A stretch of DNA of 62,209 nucleotides from JBMOUD01 sp049319665 (GCF_049319665.1 NZ_JBMOUD010000020.1:1-62209), one strand, 5' to 3'; counted from the stretch's first letter, positions 8,875 through 18,717 are shown. Notes: generated by a model from the sequence alone, not told the origin. Numbers and translations: made by a program.

Positions 8875-9786
8875 TTAGTGATTCAGCGTTTTGCGATACT
8901 GTCCGGGTGAAATCCCCATACAACGTTTGTAGGCTCTGCCAAAAGTGATATCAGAATCATAGCCAACGCAAGTGGCAATGGTGCTGAGAGACAAATTGGC
9001 ATGACCGAGCAGACAGCGCGCCCGGTACATTCGCCAATGCGTAACATATTCCATCGGCGGCTCGCCAACCACCTGCTTGAAATAGGCGGCAAAGGCGGAG
9101 CGTGACATCCCAGCCAGCGTAGCTAAATTTTCCAGCGTCCATGCATCAGCAATTTTTTCATGAATCTGGCGTATGACATGACCCAATTTTTTATCCGTCA
9201 AGGCTGCCATCCAACCGCTCGTCAGTTGCTCACAAGCAATATGAGTACGAATTGCTTGCACCAGCAATATGTCAGCTAAGCGACTTACCATAATAGTCGA
9301 ACCAAAATGGGGATGCGTTGTTTCCATCGCCAGCATTGTTAATGTGGCTTGTAATAATGGCGAGCGTTCTGCATCGGCGGGGATTATCACGATGTCGGGC
9401 AGAAGTGAAAGCAGCGGCACCGCACCTGCGGCGTCAAACCTGAAATAGCCGCAAAGAATATCTGCATTTTCACCCTCACCGCCAAAAGCCGCACTCTGTC
9501 CCTCAACATTGGCAAAAACCTCTTCACAAGGCACAGATTTGCTCTCGGGATTATCACGCAGAGTAAGAAGAATACCGGGGCGAGCAATAAAGCAGTCACC
9601 TTGCGCTAATTTAACGGGTTGGTGGCCTTGACCGGTATCTAGCCAGCAGTGGCCGTTGATCACAAAACCAAAACGAATCAGCTGGCTTTTCACAAAGCTA
9701 ACCCCCCAAGGCGCGGTCGGTTTAAGCCTTGAATAAAGCGCGCTTTTGACTCGCATACCCGAAAAAATATCGTCGAGAGGATCCAT
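8875..9786 (-). CDS. AraC-family regulator with cupin-type sensor domain
   Basis: 303 residues. The N-terminal ~180 residues look like the cupin_6/AraC-binding type (GHCWLDTGQGHQPVKLAQGD). The C-terminal ~100 residues hold the double helix-turn-helix of AraC/XylS: TLENLATLAGMSRSAFAAYF, then SLSTIATCVGYDSDITFGRAYKR and the terminal GISPGQYRK. It is divergent from a dehydrogenase gene across a 110-base gap, so the likely role is control of that gene. This pairing of cupin AraC regulators with medium-chain oxidoreductases is common. The inducer is unknown. Confidence 0.88.
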   Translation of the reverse strand: MDPLDDIFSGMRVKSALYSRLKPTAPWGVSFVKSQLIRFGFVINGHCWLDTGQGHQPVKLAQGDCFIARPGILLTLRDNPESKSVPCEEVFANVEGQSAAFGGEGENADILCGYFRFDAAGAVPLLSLLPDIVIIPADAERSPLLQATLTMLAMETTHPHFGSTIMVSRLADILLVQAIRTHIACEQLTSGWMAALTDKKLGHVIRQIHEKIADAWTLENLATLAGMSRSAFAAYFKQVVGEPPMEYVTHWRMYRARCLLGHANLSLSTIATCVGYDSDITFGRAYKRCMGISPGQYRKTLNH

Positions 9787-9896
9787 GCATTAACCTATTT
9801 TTAGACGATGAGACAGTAAAACTACCTTTTCAGTCATTATAAGTCCAAGTCATCCTCAGTAGTCTGCTACTTCATTCAATATTCTGGGAAGGGAAG

Positions 9897-10910
9897 ATGA
9901 AAAGTTATCGTTTACAGGAATTTGGCTCCTTAGCGCATTTGCAGCAGGTAGAAGAACCTATGCCGAAAGCGGGGCGAGGTCAGGTCGTGGTTAAGGTCAT
10001 GGCAACATCGTTGAATTATCGTGATCTGGCGATATTGCATCAAACCGGCACATTATCGCCACTCGCAGGGCTTATTCCGCTTTCTGACGGTGCGGGTGAG
10101 GTGATTGAGCTTGGTGAAAAGGCTTCATTATTTAATATAGGTTCACGGGTGGCTGGAAGTTTCTTTCCTTATTGGATAGCCGGAGACATAACTGAAGAAG
10201 CCAGTCGTGGTGCTTATGGTAGCCGCAGCGACGGGTGGTTAACGCAATATAAGGTGGTGGATGAAAGCGCCTTAGTCGCCATACCTGATTATCTGAGCTA
10301 CGAGCAAGCGGCCACGCTGCCTTGTGCGGCGGTCACTGCATGGAATAGCCTGATGAAGCCCAAACCTATTCGTCCAGGAGAAACCGTGTTGGTGCAGGGA
10401 ACCGGCGGGGTGGCCGTATTTGCTCTACAGCTTGCTAAACGGATGGGAGCACGAGTCATTGCGCTGACCTCTTCAAGCCAGAAAGCCGAGACGCTACAAG
10501 CGCTGGGGGCAGATGAGGTGATCAACTATCTGGAACTGCCAGACTGGCACGTTCGGGTTAGAGAGTTAACGGCAGGAAAGGGCGTTGAGCGTATTGTTGA
10601 AATTGGCGGGCCAGGAACTCTGCAAAACTCCATTCTTTCTTGTGCCGCGGGCGGCGAGATTAGCTTGTTGGGATTTGTGGCACAAAGCAGTGAGCCGGTC
10701 GATTTTATGACATTATTTAAAAGTGCTGCCACTATTAGAAGTTTTAGCGTAGGTAGCCGCGAAGATTTTATCCAAATGAATCGGGCAGTAGAGTTGCATC
10801 AACTCAAACCGGTCATCTCTCGTGTCTTTCCTTTTGAACAGGCAAAAGAAGCCTGGGCGTACTTTGAACAGCGCAAACAAGTGGGAAAAGTGGTCATTGC
10901 CCATCATTAA
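9897..10910 (+). CDS. Zinc-independent medium-chain dehydrogenase/quinone reductase
   Basis: 337-residue MDR-superfamily oxidoreductase. The GroES-like half begins near residue 25 and has SLNYRDLAILHQTG where zinc alcohol dehydrogenases carry a catalytic cysteine, so it is probably zinc-free and quinone-oxidoreductase-like. The NAD(P)-binding Rossmann motif GTGGVAVFALQLAKRMGA lies at about residue 165. ATG 9897 follows GGGAAGGGAAG. Physiological substrate is unknown; divergent neighbour is an AraC-type regulator. Confidence 0.88.
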   Translation: MKSYRLQEFGSLAHLQQVEEPMPKAGRGQVVVKVMATSLNYRDLAILHQTGTLSPLAGLIPLSDGAGEVIELGEKASLFNIGSRVAGSFFPYWIAGDITEEASRGAYGSRSDGWLTQYKVVDESALVAIPDYLSYEQAATLPCAAVTAWNSLMKPKPIRPGETVLVQGTGGVAVFALQLAKRMGARVIALTSSSQKAETLQALGADEVINYLELPDWHVRVRELTAGKGVERIVEIGGPGTLQNSILSCAAGGEISLLGFVAQSSEPVDFMTLFKSAATIRSFSVGSREDFIQMNRAVELHQLKPVISRVFPFEQAKEAWAYFEQRKQVGKVVIAHH

Positions 10911-10934
10911 AAGGCGAAGAATAGAGAAAAGAAC

Positions 10935-10956
10935 AAAGGGCGCCAAAGCGCCCTTT
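10935..10956. terminator. Bidirectional terminator dehydrogenase / emrB
   Basis: AAAGGGCGC / GCGCCCTTT stem with CAAA loop between convergent genes. Confidence 0.9.
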
Positions 10957-10988
10957 AACTCGTTATGATACAGAAGCTCGCACTGATA

Positions 10989-12524
10989 TCAGTGTGCGCC
11001 TCCGCCTCCACCACCGGCAGTAAACGGTGGGCGAGCAAACCAAATCAATATTAGCAATATCAAGAACACGCCCGCGGCACCCCAGAAAATTTCATTGGCT
11101 GAAATAATCAACCCCTGATTGGTAATCTGTTGCGCTATCCAGCCTGAAGCTTGCTGGTGGCTCATCCCCAAACCTTCTAACTGAGAATAAGTCTGCTGTG
11201 CGGCCGGATTATACGGCGTGACGTTTTCTACTAAATGCGCATGATGCATCGATTCACGATCGGTCCACATGGTGGTCGTGATCGAGGTACCGATCGAGCC
11301 TGCCAGCGTACGAGTAAAGTTAGATAAACTCGATGCCGCAGCCATCCGCTCGGGCGCAAGTCCTGACAAGGTAATAGTGATCAATGGCATAAAGAAGCAG
11401 CCAACCGCAAACCCTTGAATAAACTGCGGCCACGCTGAGGCGCCGAAATCCATATCAGGTTCGAACGTATAGGCACGCCAGTAGAAACAGATCGCATACA
11501 TAATAAAGCTAAATGTGACTAGCCAGCGCATATCGAGCCGATGGGCAAAACGGCCGATAATAGGGGCCATCACCACAGGTAAAATCCCTACCGGTGCTGA
11601 TGCCAGACCTGCCCAGGTTGCGGTATAGCCAAATACCTCCTGCAATAGCTGCGGCAATAAGACAATTGAGCCGAAGTAGAGCATATAGGCCAGACTAATA
11701 CTCAATGTCCCGATGGTGAAGTTTCGCGATTTAAATAGCGATAAATCGACAATCGGATGGTCATCGGTAAGCTCCCAGATAATCAGGAAGATAATCGCCA
11801 CCACTGCCACTACTGTCAGAACAACGATCTCGGTCGAGTTAAACCAATCTAGCTCTTTACCTCGGTCCAGCATGACCTGCAAGCAGCCGATCCCCAGCAC
11901 TAACAACACCAATCCTACGGTATCAATTGGCCTGATTTGGGTTTCTGTTTCTCTTCCTTTCAAGGTGTTATAGGCAATTAATACAACACCAATGCCTATT
12001 GGTACGTTGATGAAGAAAATCCAGCCCCAGTGATAGTTATCACTAATATAGCCACCGAGAATTGGCCCAAATATTGGTGCGACAATGACGGTCATTGACC
12101 ACAACGCCAGCGCAATACTGCGCTTGGCGGGAGGATAGTTATTGAGCAATAAACTCTGTGATAGCGGGATCAATGGACCTGCGACGACGCCTTGAATAAC
12201 GCGGAAAAAAATCAGCATTTCAAGGCTGTTTGACATCCCACAGGCCCAGGAAGCGAGGGCAAAAAGCACCGTTGACCACAGAAACAGTTTGACCTCACCA
12301 ATGCGTTTGGCAAGCCAACCGGTAATTGGGATCGAGATGGCATTCGCCACCCCGAAAGAGGTAATAACCCAGGTGCCCTGTGAGTTCGACGCACCGAGAT
12401 TACCGGCAATCGTCGGGATTGCCACGTTGGCGATAGTTGAATCTAGCACCTGCATAAAGGTAGCCATTGCTAAGGCTACTGTCATCCAGGCTAACTGTGC
12501 GCCTTCTAGCGGTTTTCTAGCCAC
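10989..12524 (-). CDS. emrB: EmrB, DHA2-family MFS multidrug exporter
   Basis: 511-residue drug:H+ antiporter with 14 expected membrane helices. It exports hydrophobic compounds such as uncouplers through EmrA and an outer membrane channel. DHA2 motifs are present: LDSTIANVAIPTIAGNLG in helix 1, GWLAKRIGEVKLFLWS, and the motif C region PIFGPILGGYISDNYHWGW. The C-terminus GGGGGGAH is as in E. coli EmrB. A TTG at 12545 would extend it, but GTG 12524 sits 4-5 bases after GGAGGT and restores E. coli length. It follows emrA by 17 bases. Confidence 0.96.
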   Translation of the reverse strand: MARKPLEGAQLAWMTVALAMATFMQVLDSTIANVAIPTIAGNLGASNSQGTWVITSFGVANAISIPITGWLAKRIGEVKLFLWSTVLFALASWACGMSNSLEMLIFFRVIQGVVAGPLIPLSQSLLLNNYPPAKRSIALALWSMTVIVAPIFGPILGGYISDNYHWGWIFFINVPIGIGVVLIAYNTLKGRETETQIRPIDTVGLVLLVLGIGCLQVMLDRGKELDWFNSTEIVVLTVVAVVAIIFLIIWELTDDHPIVDLSLFKSRNFTIGTLSISLAYMLYFGSIVLLPQLLQEVFGYTATWAGLASAPVGILPVVMAPIIGRFAHRLDMRWLVTFSFIMYAICFYWRAYTFEPDMDFGASAWPQFIQGFAVGCFFMPLITITLSGLAPERMAAASSLSNFTRTLAGSIGTSITTTMWTDRESMHHAHLVENVTPYNPAAQQTYSQLEGLGMSHQQASGWIAQQITNQGLIISANEIFWGAAGVFLILLILIWFARPPFTAGGGGGGAH

Positions 12525-12541
12525 GATGACCTCCGAAGGAC

Positions 12542-13717
12542 TCAACCGGCGTTTGCATTGATCACATCGGTAATAATGGCGTTAACCGGTGCCAGATCTA
12601 ACGTCAATGCTGAGGTTTCATACAATGGCGTTGAACGTACAGTATCGGACATTACCTTGCCATTCAGATCTTGAGTATCAACCGTCACTAGCGTTGATAA
12701 GCCGATACGTAGCGGATGTTTCGCCACTTCTTGTTCATCTAGTTGAATACGAACAGGTAAACGTTGAACGACTTTGATCCAGTTACCGGTGGCATTTTGC
12801 GCTGGCAACAGAGAGAAGGCACCGCCGGTACCCATATCCAGACCCACAACTTTACCGTGATAAACGACATCGTCACCGTACATATCACTCACCACTGTGG
12901 CGGATTGGCCAATACGCATTTTGGCCAGTTGCGTCTCTTTAAAGTTGGCATCAACCCACACATTGGTCGCTGGAACCACAGCCATCATCGCCGTTGCTGG
13001 TGTGATACGTTGTCCGAGCTGCACTGCACGGCGCGAAACAAAACCATCAACCGGGCTAACAACTTTCGTACGTTGCAGTGATAACCAAGCATCACGTACT
13101 TGAGCAGCAGCTTGTAAAACTTGCGGCTGTTGATCTAACGGCGTATTTAGCACCACGGCTTGGTTGGCATTGTACTGTTGTTGTGCAACGTCTAACTGGG
13201 CTTTAGCGCTATCGACGGCATCATGGGCATGTTGCAAATCTTCACGACCAATAGCATCAAGTTTGCCTAAAACAACACGACGTTTTAAGTCAGCCTGCGC
13301 TTGATTCAATTGAGTAGTACGCAGTGCGATATTCGCTTGGTACTGTTTGCTATTGATCATTGCTTGATGGATCTGACGTACGCTGGTGGCCAGTGCAGTT
13401 TTTGCTTTTTCAAACGCTTGTTCCGCATCGGTAGGATCGATAACGACCAGCGTATCGCCTTTCTTAACGAAATCAGTATTATCAAAATTAACGCTAGTTA
13501 CACTGCCTGAAACCTGAGCCATGATTTGTACTTGGTTACCGGCAACATAAGCATCATCGGTATCTTGGTAGTGGCGCAACACCAAGAACCAATAGATCAG
13601 ATAAGCAATGGCAATAATAATAAAAATACCCGTTACCACCAGAAGCGCGGCTTTACGAGAGCGCTTTTTTTTGGTCGGTTCTTGCGGCGTAACTTGAGTT
13701 GCCTCATTTGCGCTCAT
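12542..13717 (-). CDS. emrA: EmrA, membrane-fusion (periplasmic adaptor) protein
   Basis: 391-residue HlyD-type adaptor that links EmrB to an outer membrane channel. One N-terminal membrane anchor (about 24-45, LLVVTGIFIIIAIAYLIYWF) is followed by the DDAYVAGNQVQIMAQVSG lipoyl half, a long alpha-hairpin rich in Gln and Ala (about 90-210), and the second lipoyl/beta-barrel part with MGTGGAFSLLPAQNATGNW. Start ATG 13717 has GGTGGAGAA upstream. It lies between the outer membrane factor gene and emrB in one operon. Confidence 0.96.
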   Translation of the reverse strand: MSANEATQVTPQEPTKKKRSRKAALLVVTGIFIIIAIAYLIYWFLVLRHYQDTDDAYVAGNQVQIMAQVSGSVTSVNFDNTDFVKKGDTLVVIDPTDAEQAFEKAKTALATSVRQIHQAMINSKQYQANIALRTTQLNQAQADLKRRVVLGKLDAIGREDLQHAHDAVDSAKAQLDVAQQQYNANQAVVLNTPLDQQPQVLQAAAQVRDAWLSLQRTKVVSPVDGFVSRRAVQLGQRITPATAMMAVVPATNVWVDANFKETQLAKMRIGQSATVVSDMYGDDVVYHGKVVGLDMGTGGAFSLLPAQNATGNWIKVVQRLPVRIQLDEQEVAKHPLRIGLSTLVTVDTQDLNGKVMSDTVRSTPLYETSALTLDLAPVNAIITDVINANAG

Positions 13718-13734
13718 GGTTCTTTCTCCACCCT

Positions 13735-13798
13735 ATATATACCCGCCACACTTCAAGCTGCAGGCTTATTAACTGCATCTTGAAGTCTATTAGGTATA
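13735..13798. repeat. Short palindromic intergenic element
   Basis: Palindrome ACTTCAAGCTGCAG (13750-13763) and CTGCATCTTGAAGT (13773-13786), bordered by TATA...CC and GG..TATA. The ACTTCAAG/GCAG arms resemble the ends of intergenic repeats I recall from Yersinia, here without the long centre. It lies between the outer membrane factor and emrA genes inside the operon and could form an mRNA hairpin. Confidence 0.55.
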
Positions 13799-13806
13799 GT
13801 TAATTA

Positions 13807-15255
13807 TTATGATTTTGATTCTGTTGTTGGGGCTTGATAACCACCGCCCAACGCACGGATTAAACTAATTTTTGCCTGAAGCAAATTGCTGCTGGCAGTA
13901 ACCTCAGCCTGTTGCTGTTGTAAAAGTTGTGATTGACGATCGAGCAGTTGATCTCGTCCAACGGTACCAGCCTGATAACGATCGCTCATCACTCGGTAAG
14001 CATCCTTTAATGCCTGAACGGCAGAAGAGGCCAATTGCAATTGATCTGCACTGCTTTTTTGGATGGTGATCGCATCTGCTGTTTGTTGAACAGCATTCAA
14101 GATAGTTTGGTTATAAGACTCAACGGCTTCATCATAGAGTGCTGATTTTTCACCTAATTTACTACGCAACGCACCGGCATGGAAAATTGGCAGAGAAATG
14201 GCTGGGGCAATATTCCAAGCCTGGCTAGCGGCTTCAAAAAAGTTAGGATGGGTTACACCATAGTCGGTAGTACTAAATCCGCCGAAAGCGCTGATTGAAA
14301 GACTAGGATAAAAATCTTTTTTTGCCACAGCAATTTGCTGTGAATAAGACTCAACCAAGTCACGTTGTGCTTCAATATCAGGGCGTTTACCTAACAAATC
14401 GACGGTCAGATTACCTTGCGGTGCAAGTTGATCGATGCCCGGCAATGGCACAGCATGCAAATTGTTCATTGCATCCGGCCCTTTGCCCGCTAAAGCCGAT
14501 AATTGATGTTTTAACTGCTCAATCTGCGAATGCAGATCAACGAGCTGTTGTTTAATACCATCTGTCTGCGCTTGCGTTTGGCGCTGTACCGCAATACCAG
14601 AGATGCCAGCCTCATATTCAGCCTTGCGTAAATCGGCTAAATGCTGATTGTCATCGACTTCCTGTTGCAGTACCTTTTCTAACGCATAACGGCTTTGCAG
14701 CTGATAATAGGCTGCGGCTACGGTGCTGGTTAACGTCAACGCAGCTTGTTGCTGTTCAGCACGTGCTGAATTAACCTGCGCTTTGGCAGCGTTTACTTGA
14801 TTACGATATTTACCCCACCAATCAAACTCATAGCTTAAATTCAGGCCGAGCGTATTGGTGTTCTCGTATTGAGGACCGGTTGGGTAGCCAACGATATCGA
14901 ACGTGTTCTGCGAAATTTTTTGACGATTTACACTGCCATTGAGATCCAAATAAGGACCATTAGCTGCATTAGTTTCACCGACAATACTTTGCGCTTCACG
15001 CACGCGAGCAGCGGCCTGGCGTAAAGACGGCGAGTTTTCTAATGTCTCCGCCATCAATGTATCAAGCTGCGGATCATTCACACTGCGCCACCATTGTGGG
15101 CTAATAGACAGTGAACTGACTTTCGGCTGTGCTAAGTGTAATTGCTGGTTATCCAGCAGCGTTGATTGCGGTGCAATATTATTGCTGGAGGCGCAGCCTG
15201 CCAGCAATAAAACGCCGAACAACGGCGTAAATCTCCACCTGACTGGGAGTGACAT
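13807..15255 (-). CDS. Outer membrane efflux lipoprotein (TolC/NodT family)
   Basis: 482-residue outer membrane factor. It has a lipoprotein signal peptide with lipobox LLLAGC (Cys 21), and two structurally repeated halves of beta strands and long coiled helices (PSLRQAAARVREAQSIVGE; KRPDIEAQRDLVESYSQQIAVAKKDFYPSLSISA). The NodT family are trimeric exit ducts. E. coli lacks a gene at this position and uses TolC with EmrAB; here the gene sits between emrR and emrA in one operon, so it probably supplies a dedicated duct for the EmrAB pump. Confidence 0.92.
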   Translation of the reverse strand: MSLPVRWRFTPLFGVLLLAGCASSNNIAPQSTLLDNQQLHLAQPKVSSLSISPQWWRSVNDPQLDTLMAETLENSPSLRQAAARVREAQSIVGETNAANGPYLDLNGSVNRQKISQNTFDIVGYPTGPQYENTNTLGLNLSYEFDWWGKYRNQVNAAKAQVNSARAEQQQAALTLTSTVAAAYYQLQSRYALEKVLQQEVDDNQHLADLRKAEYEAGISGIAVQRQTQAQTDGIKQQLVDLHSQIEQLKHQLSALAGKGPDAMNNLHAVPLPGIDQLAPQGNLTVDLLGKRPDIEAQRDLVESYSQQIAVAKKDFYPSLSISAFGGFSTTDYGVTHPNFFEAASQAWNIAPAISLPIFHAGALRSKLGEKSALYDEAVESYNQTILNAVQQTADAITIQKSSADQLQLASSAVQALKDAYRVMSDRYQAGTVGRDQLLDRQSQLLQQQQAEVTASSNLLQAKISLIRALGGGYQAPTTESKS

Positions 15256-15277
15256 GGATTAAGTTACCTGAACAAAA

Positions 15278-15799
15278 TTAGAGTAATTGTGCTGCGGTGA
15301 CATCCATTTGGTCGAGGCGTGATAACAGTTTACGAGTAAGCGTTTCTAACTGTTTTTGTTCATCAGCTTCTAAGGTTGACCAAAGAAAATGCAGGCACTT
15401 ATGTTGAGGTGGCAACAGTTTTTGAATGAATGCCTCACCGTCTGCGGTCAGATGCAGATGCAGACAGCGGCGGTCATTATCGCTTTCCAGTCGCTCGATC
15501 CATCCACGCTTTTCTAGTTCATCAGCAATACGCGTCGCATTTGTACGAGAAGAGCCCAGCGCAGAACTCAGCTCTGAAGGCTGAATACTGTGACTTTCCT
15601 GAGCATCAAGAGTTAATAACGCCATAAAAAGCGTTTCATTAATCCCTTGGGCCTTCAGCATTTTATTGCGATTTTCCAACAGTTTACTTTGCATATGCAT
15701 GCATAGGCGCGTCAGCAAGATCTCCTGATAAGGGAAATCTTTCTGTTTTTTAGCACGAATATTCAGCATGTTTTCTATTGGAGCGAAAGAACTATCCAT
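15278..15799 (-). CDS. emrR: EmrR (MprA), MarR-family repressor
   Basis: 173-residue winged-helix repressor close to E. coli EmrR/MprA: DFPYQEILLTRLCMHMQSKL, the recognition helix region SELSSALGSSRTNATRIADEL and wing ERLESDNDRRCLHLHLT. In E. coli it represses emrAB until an uncoupler or related drug binds. Here it is first in the operon emrR-OMF-emrA-emrB. I chose ATG 15799 because GAGGTTGCTC precedes it and it reproduces the E. coli start MDSSF; upstream codons in frame lack this. Confidence 0.95.
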   Translation of the reverse strand: MDSSFAPIENMLNIRAKKQKDFPYQEILLTRLCMHMQSKLLENRNKMLKAQGINETLFMALLTLDAQESHSIQPSELSSALGSSRTNATRIADELEKRGWIERLESDNDRRCLHLHLTADGEAFIQKLLPPQHKCLHFLWSTLEADEQKQLETLTRKLLSRLDQMDVTAAQLL

Positions 15800-15949
15800 G
15801 ATGAGCAACCTCATTTGTTACGAACGATATAGTAACGGCTGTAATTAATGATGTAAATATTATGCCCATCGAATCACTTAGCAATTCGTGTGATGCATAA
15901 TCGCGATAAGAACGTGTTATTTCCGCCATATATGACGACGAAAATGGTT

Positions 15950-16288
15950 TTAGCCCGGCAACATCAACTTAAATACCAGCCCGTAACAGACGGCGCCGAT
16001 TAAGGTAGAAAGAATGATGCTTTTACTTTTCCAAAAAGTAATGGCTAACACGACAAAACCAACCAATGTTGGTAACAACCTTTGGCTGTCTTTAATAATT
16101 TCTGGCGCACTAGAGAGCACGAGCAAAGAACAAATGGAAGCCACGCCGATGCTATCGAGCACCCGGCTCATTCTTCCTGATTTACTCGTTTGTGCCTGGC
16201 GCTTAGCGCCCAGACGTAGCGGCAGATAACGGAATAGATAATTAGCTGTACCAACAACCAAACAGACTAGAATAACGCTGCTATGCAT
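15950..16288 (-). CDS. ygaH: YgaH, small subunit of branched-chain amino-acid exporter
   Basis: 112-residue AzlD-family membrane protein with four hydrophobic segments (ILVCLVVGTANYLFRYLPLR near the N-terminus). With YgaZ it forms an L-valine/methionine exporter of the LIV-E family in E. coli. The start ATG 16288 overlaps the end of ygaZ by 8 bases, indicating translational coupling. Confidence 0.93.
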   Translation of the reverse strand: MHSSVILVCLVVGTANYLFRYLPLRLGAKRQAQTSKSGRMSRVLDSIGVASICSLLVLSSAPEIIKDSQRLLPTLVGFVVLAITFWKSKSIILSTLIGAVCYGLVFKLMLPG

Positions 16289-17036
16289 CTGACGCCTCGG
16301 CTACTGAGGGAGCAGGTGCAGGCTGCAATAAAGCAACCAAGCAACCAGCGCCAATACCGCAAAGAATAGCGGCAGGGACGGAATAAAAAATCAACCCGGC
16401 TAATGCGCCAGCTAGTGAACCTACAAAAATCAGGCTTTGTTGACGCTTAAAGGCAGCAAGAAGGAAGCTTAAAAATAGGGCGGGTAGCATAAAGCCTAAC
16501 GAGGCTTCTATTGCGGGATAGGCTTGCAGTGGGCCATTGCCAAACAATGTGCCAATGCCGGTGCCAAACGACCAAGAAACCCAAGAGCTCAGTGCGATAC
16601 CGCACATCCAGTTCTCGCTCCAGCTACGCTTGTCGCGAATTAATTTAGCGGTGGCTGCGGCAAAAACTTCATCTGTCAGGCCAAACGCCCATATAGCCGT
16701 CTTACGTCCATTGAGCCGAGTGATTAGGCGATTGCGTAAGGAGGGGCCATACAATACGTGGCGGACATCTATCGCCATGACAGTAAAAGCACAAACCCAT
16801 AATGACATACCTGCACTGAGCAATGCGGTAATGACAAATTGGCTAGCACCGGCATAGATAATCATGGAAAAAAGCAGGCTTTCGATTGGGCTGAAACCCA
16901 ATTTTACGGCACTTAAACCAAAGGCGAAGGCAATGGGGAGATAGCCAATCACAATCGGGAGGCTATCGATAATACCTTGTCTAAATGTCGCAACACTGGA
17001 TGGGGAGTGATCTTCTTTCTCTGTATGACTTTGCAT
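16281..17036 (-). CDS. ygaZ: YgaZ, large subunit of branched-chain amino-acid exporter
   Basis: 251-residue AzlC-family inner membrane protein. Characteristic segments are SLPIVIGYLPIAFAFGLSA, IIYAGASQFVITALL and the conserved DVRHVLYGPSLR. Together with YgaH it exports branched-chain amino acids. An in-frame TTG at 17096 would extend it, but ATG 17036 starts in the usual place just before the SLPIV helix. The ygaZH-emrR order is the same as in E. coli. Confidence 0.93.
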   Translation of the reverse strand: MQSHTEKEDHSPSSVATFRQGIIDSLPIVIGYLPIAFAFGLSAVKLGFSPIESLLFSMIIYAGASQFVITALLSAGMSLWVCAFTVMAIDVRHVLYGPSLRNRLITRLNGRKTAIWAFGLTDEVFAAATAKLIRDKRSWSENWMCGIALSSWVSWSFGTGIGTLFGNGPLQAYPAIEASLGFMLPALFLSFLLAAFKRQQSLIFVGSLAGALAGLIFYSVPAAILCGIGAGCLVALLQPAPAPSVAEASDA

Positions 17037-17220
17037 AAGAAATTCTAAATATTTTTTTGAGAGAAAAGGTTCAGCTAAATATAGTTTGAGGCGCAAATAT
17101 TATCAGAGTGGGAGTAGTCTTAATACCCTTAAGGGTAAATAAATTCCTGCGCTGACTATTTGCATGCTAATTAGAGGCGTGAAGAACACGCCCGAATAGA
17201 TTGTCTGGATTTTTTGCTAC

Positions 17221-18423
17221 TTAATTGATTTTATGGCGATAACCAAATAGCCAGGTCAACATGTTGAGTGCGCTGAACAAGGCACCAATACCACATACCC
17301 CGTACCAACCGGCAGCTTCAAACGCGCTGGCTGAGGCAATTGAACCAATGGCACCGCCAATAAAATAAGTGGTCATATATCCTGATGTCAGGCGATTACG
17401 CGCTTCTGGCATTAATTTATAAATCACACTTTGATTAGTAATATGAACGCCTTGCACACAGAGGTCGAGCACGATAATACCTACAATCAGTGACACTACT
17501 GAGTATTGACCGTAAGCAATTGCCGCCCACGACAGCAGTAATAAAATTAAACCAACGCTAGTAGTGAGATGCGCTTTACCTTTATCAGCCAATTGTCCTG
17601 CGCGTGTCGCTGCAAGTGCACCTGCGGCACCGACTAATCCAAACAGCCCGATAACGCCTTCAGAATAATGGTAATGCGGGCCTGCAAGTAAAAAGGCCAT
17701 TGACGTCCACAAGATACTGAAATTAGCGAAAGAGAACATGCCGATTAATGCACGCGTACGCAGTACCGGTGTATGCCAAAACAGACTGAAAATAGACTTG
17801 AGCAACTGCCCATAATTAAGGCTGTTATGCTGCTTGCTGGTAGGCAACGCACGCCATAGCACTAATGCCATTACCAGCATCAAGATACTGGCAACCCAGT
17901 AAATAGTGCGCCAACCGCCAAGTGAAGCCAGAGCGCCGGAAGCGGTACGTGCGAGTAGAATGCCAAGCAACAAACCTGACATGATCATACCAACGGTTTT
18001 CCCGCGTTTTTCTGGTTTTGCTAAGGTTGCGGCCAGCGGAACTAAAAGCTGCGCAACGACTGAAAGCAGGCCGGTTAACGCGGTACCAAGTAGCATCGTG
18101 GTCAGCGTTGTGGCATTAGCAATGATCAATAATCCTGCGGCCGACAGTGCAGTCATGATGACAATCATCTTGCGTCGTTCAAACATATCCCCCAAGGGCA
18201 CGATGAACATCAAACCACAGGCATAACCTAATTGTGCCGTAGTGACGATAAAACCTGCTTGATTCACTGAAAGGTTAAAAGCGCGGGCGATGGTTTCTAA
18301 AAGCGGCTGGGCATAATAATTACTGGCGACGGCCAGACCAGTCGCGATGGCCATCACTAACACGAGTAAAGGGCTGAGCGATGTGTGGGTATCTTTGTTC
18401 TGAGATTTATTTAACGTATTCAT
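17221..18423 (-). CDS. MFS transporter, YgaY-like position
   Basis: 400-residue, 12-helix DHA1-type facilitator (TGLAVASNYYAQPLLETIARAF helix 1; MFIVPLGDMFERRKMIV loop 2-3 motif). It lies where E. coli has the degenerate ygaY MFS gene between proX and ygaZ, and may be its intact counterpart. Substrate unknown; exporters of this group are usually small-molecule or drug efflux pumps. Start ATG 18423. A gap of ~180 bases separates it from ygaZ. Confidence 0.82.
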   Translation of the reverse strand: MNTLNKSQNKDTHTSLSPLLVLVMAIATGLAVASNYYAQPLLETIARAFNLSVNQAGFIVTTAQLGYACGLMFIVPLGDMFERRKMIVIMTALSAAGLLIIANATTLTTMLLGTALTGLLSVVAQLLVPLAATLAKPEKRGKTVGMIMSGLLLGILLARTASGALASLGGWRTIYWVASILMLVMALVLWRALPTSKQHNSLNYGQLLKSIFSLFWHTPVLRTRALIGMFSFANFSILWTSMAFLLAGPHYHYSEGVIGLFGLVGAAGALAATRAGQLADKGKAHLTTSVGLILLLLSWAAIAYGQYSVVSLIVGIIVLDLCVQGVHITNQSVIYKLMPEARNRLTSGYMTTYFIGGAIGSIASASAFEAAGWYGVCGIGALFSALNMLTWLFGYRHKIN

Positions 18424-18652
18424 AAGCCTGATATTTTTTATTTATGCACGCAAAGACATCTTGCCGAGTGCGCGAAGTATCAAGCAGTCGGCAATAATAA
18501 GCCAATGTATAATTCTCATGTTGCCTATTACATTCAGCGATAAATCTGATCATTGATACCTGTAAACACACGAAATTACCCACGACATTCCCGCGTGTTT
18601 TATTCTCTATAAGAAGAATACATGCCTAAAAGCTCGACGTGACTCAAATAAA

Positions 18653-18680
18653 AATGGGTGTGGAATTCACCACACCCATT
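18653..18680 (-). terminator. Terminator of the proVWX operon
   Basis: AATGGGTGTGG / CCACACCCATT stem of 11 base pairs with a 6-base loop. On the minus strand it is followed by TTTTTATTT, a standard Rho-independent terminator 38 bases after the last proX stop. Confidence 0.93.
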
Positions 18681-18717
18681 AGGCGTTACATCATCTTTCG
18701 GTGATGTTCGAACCTCG

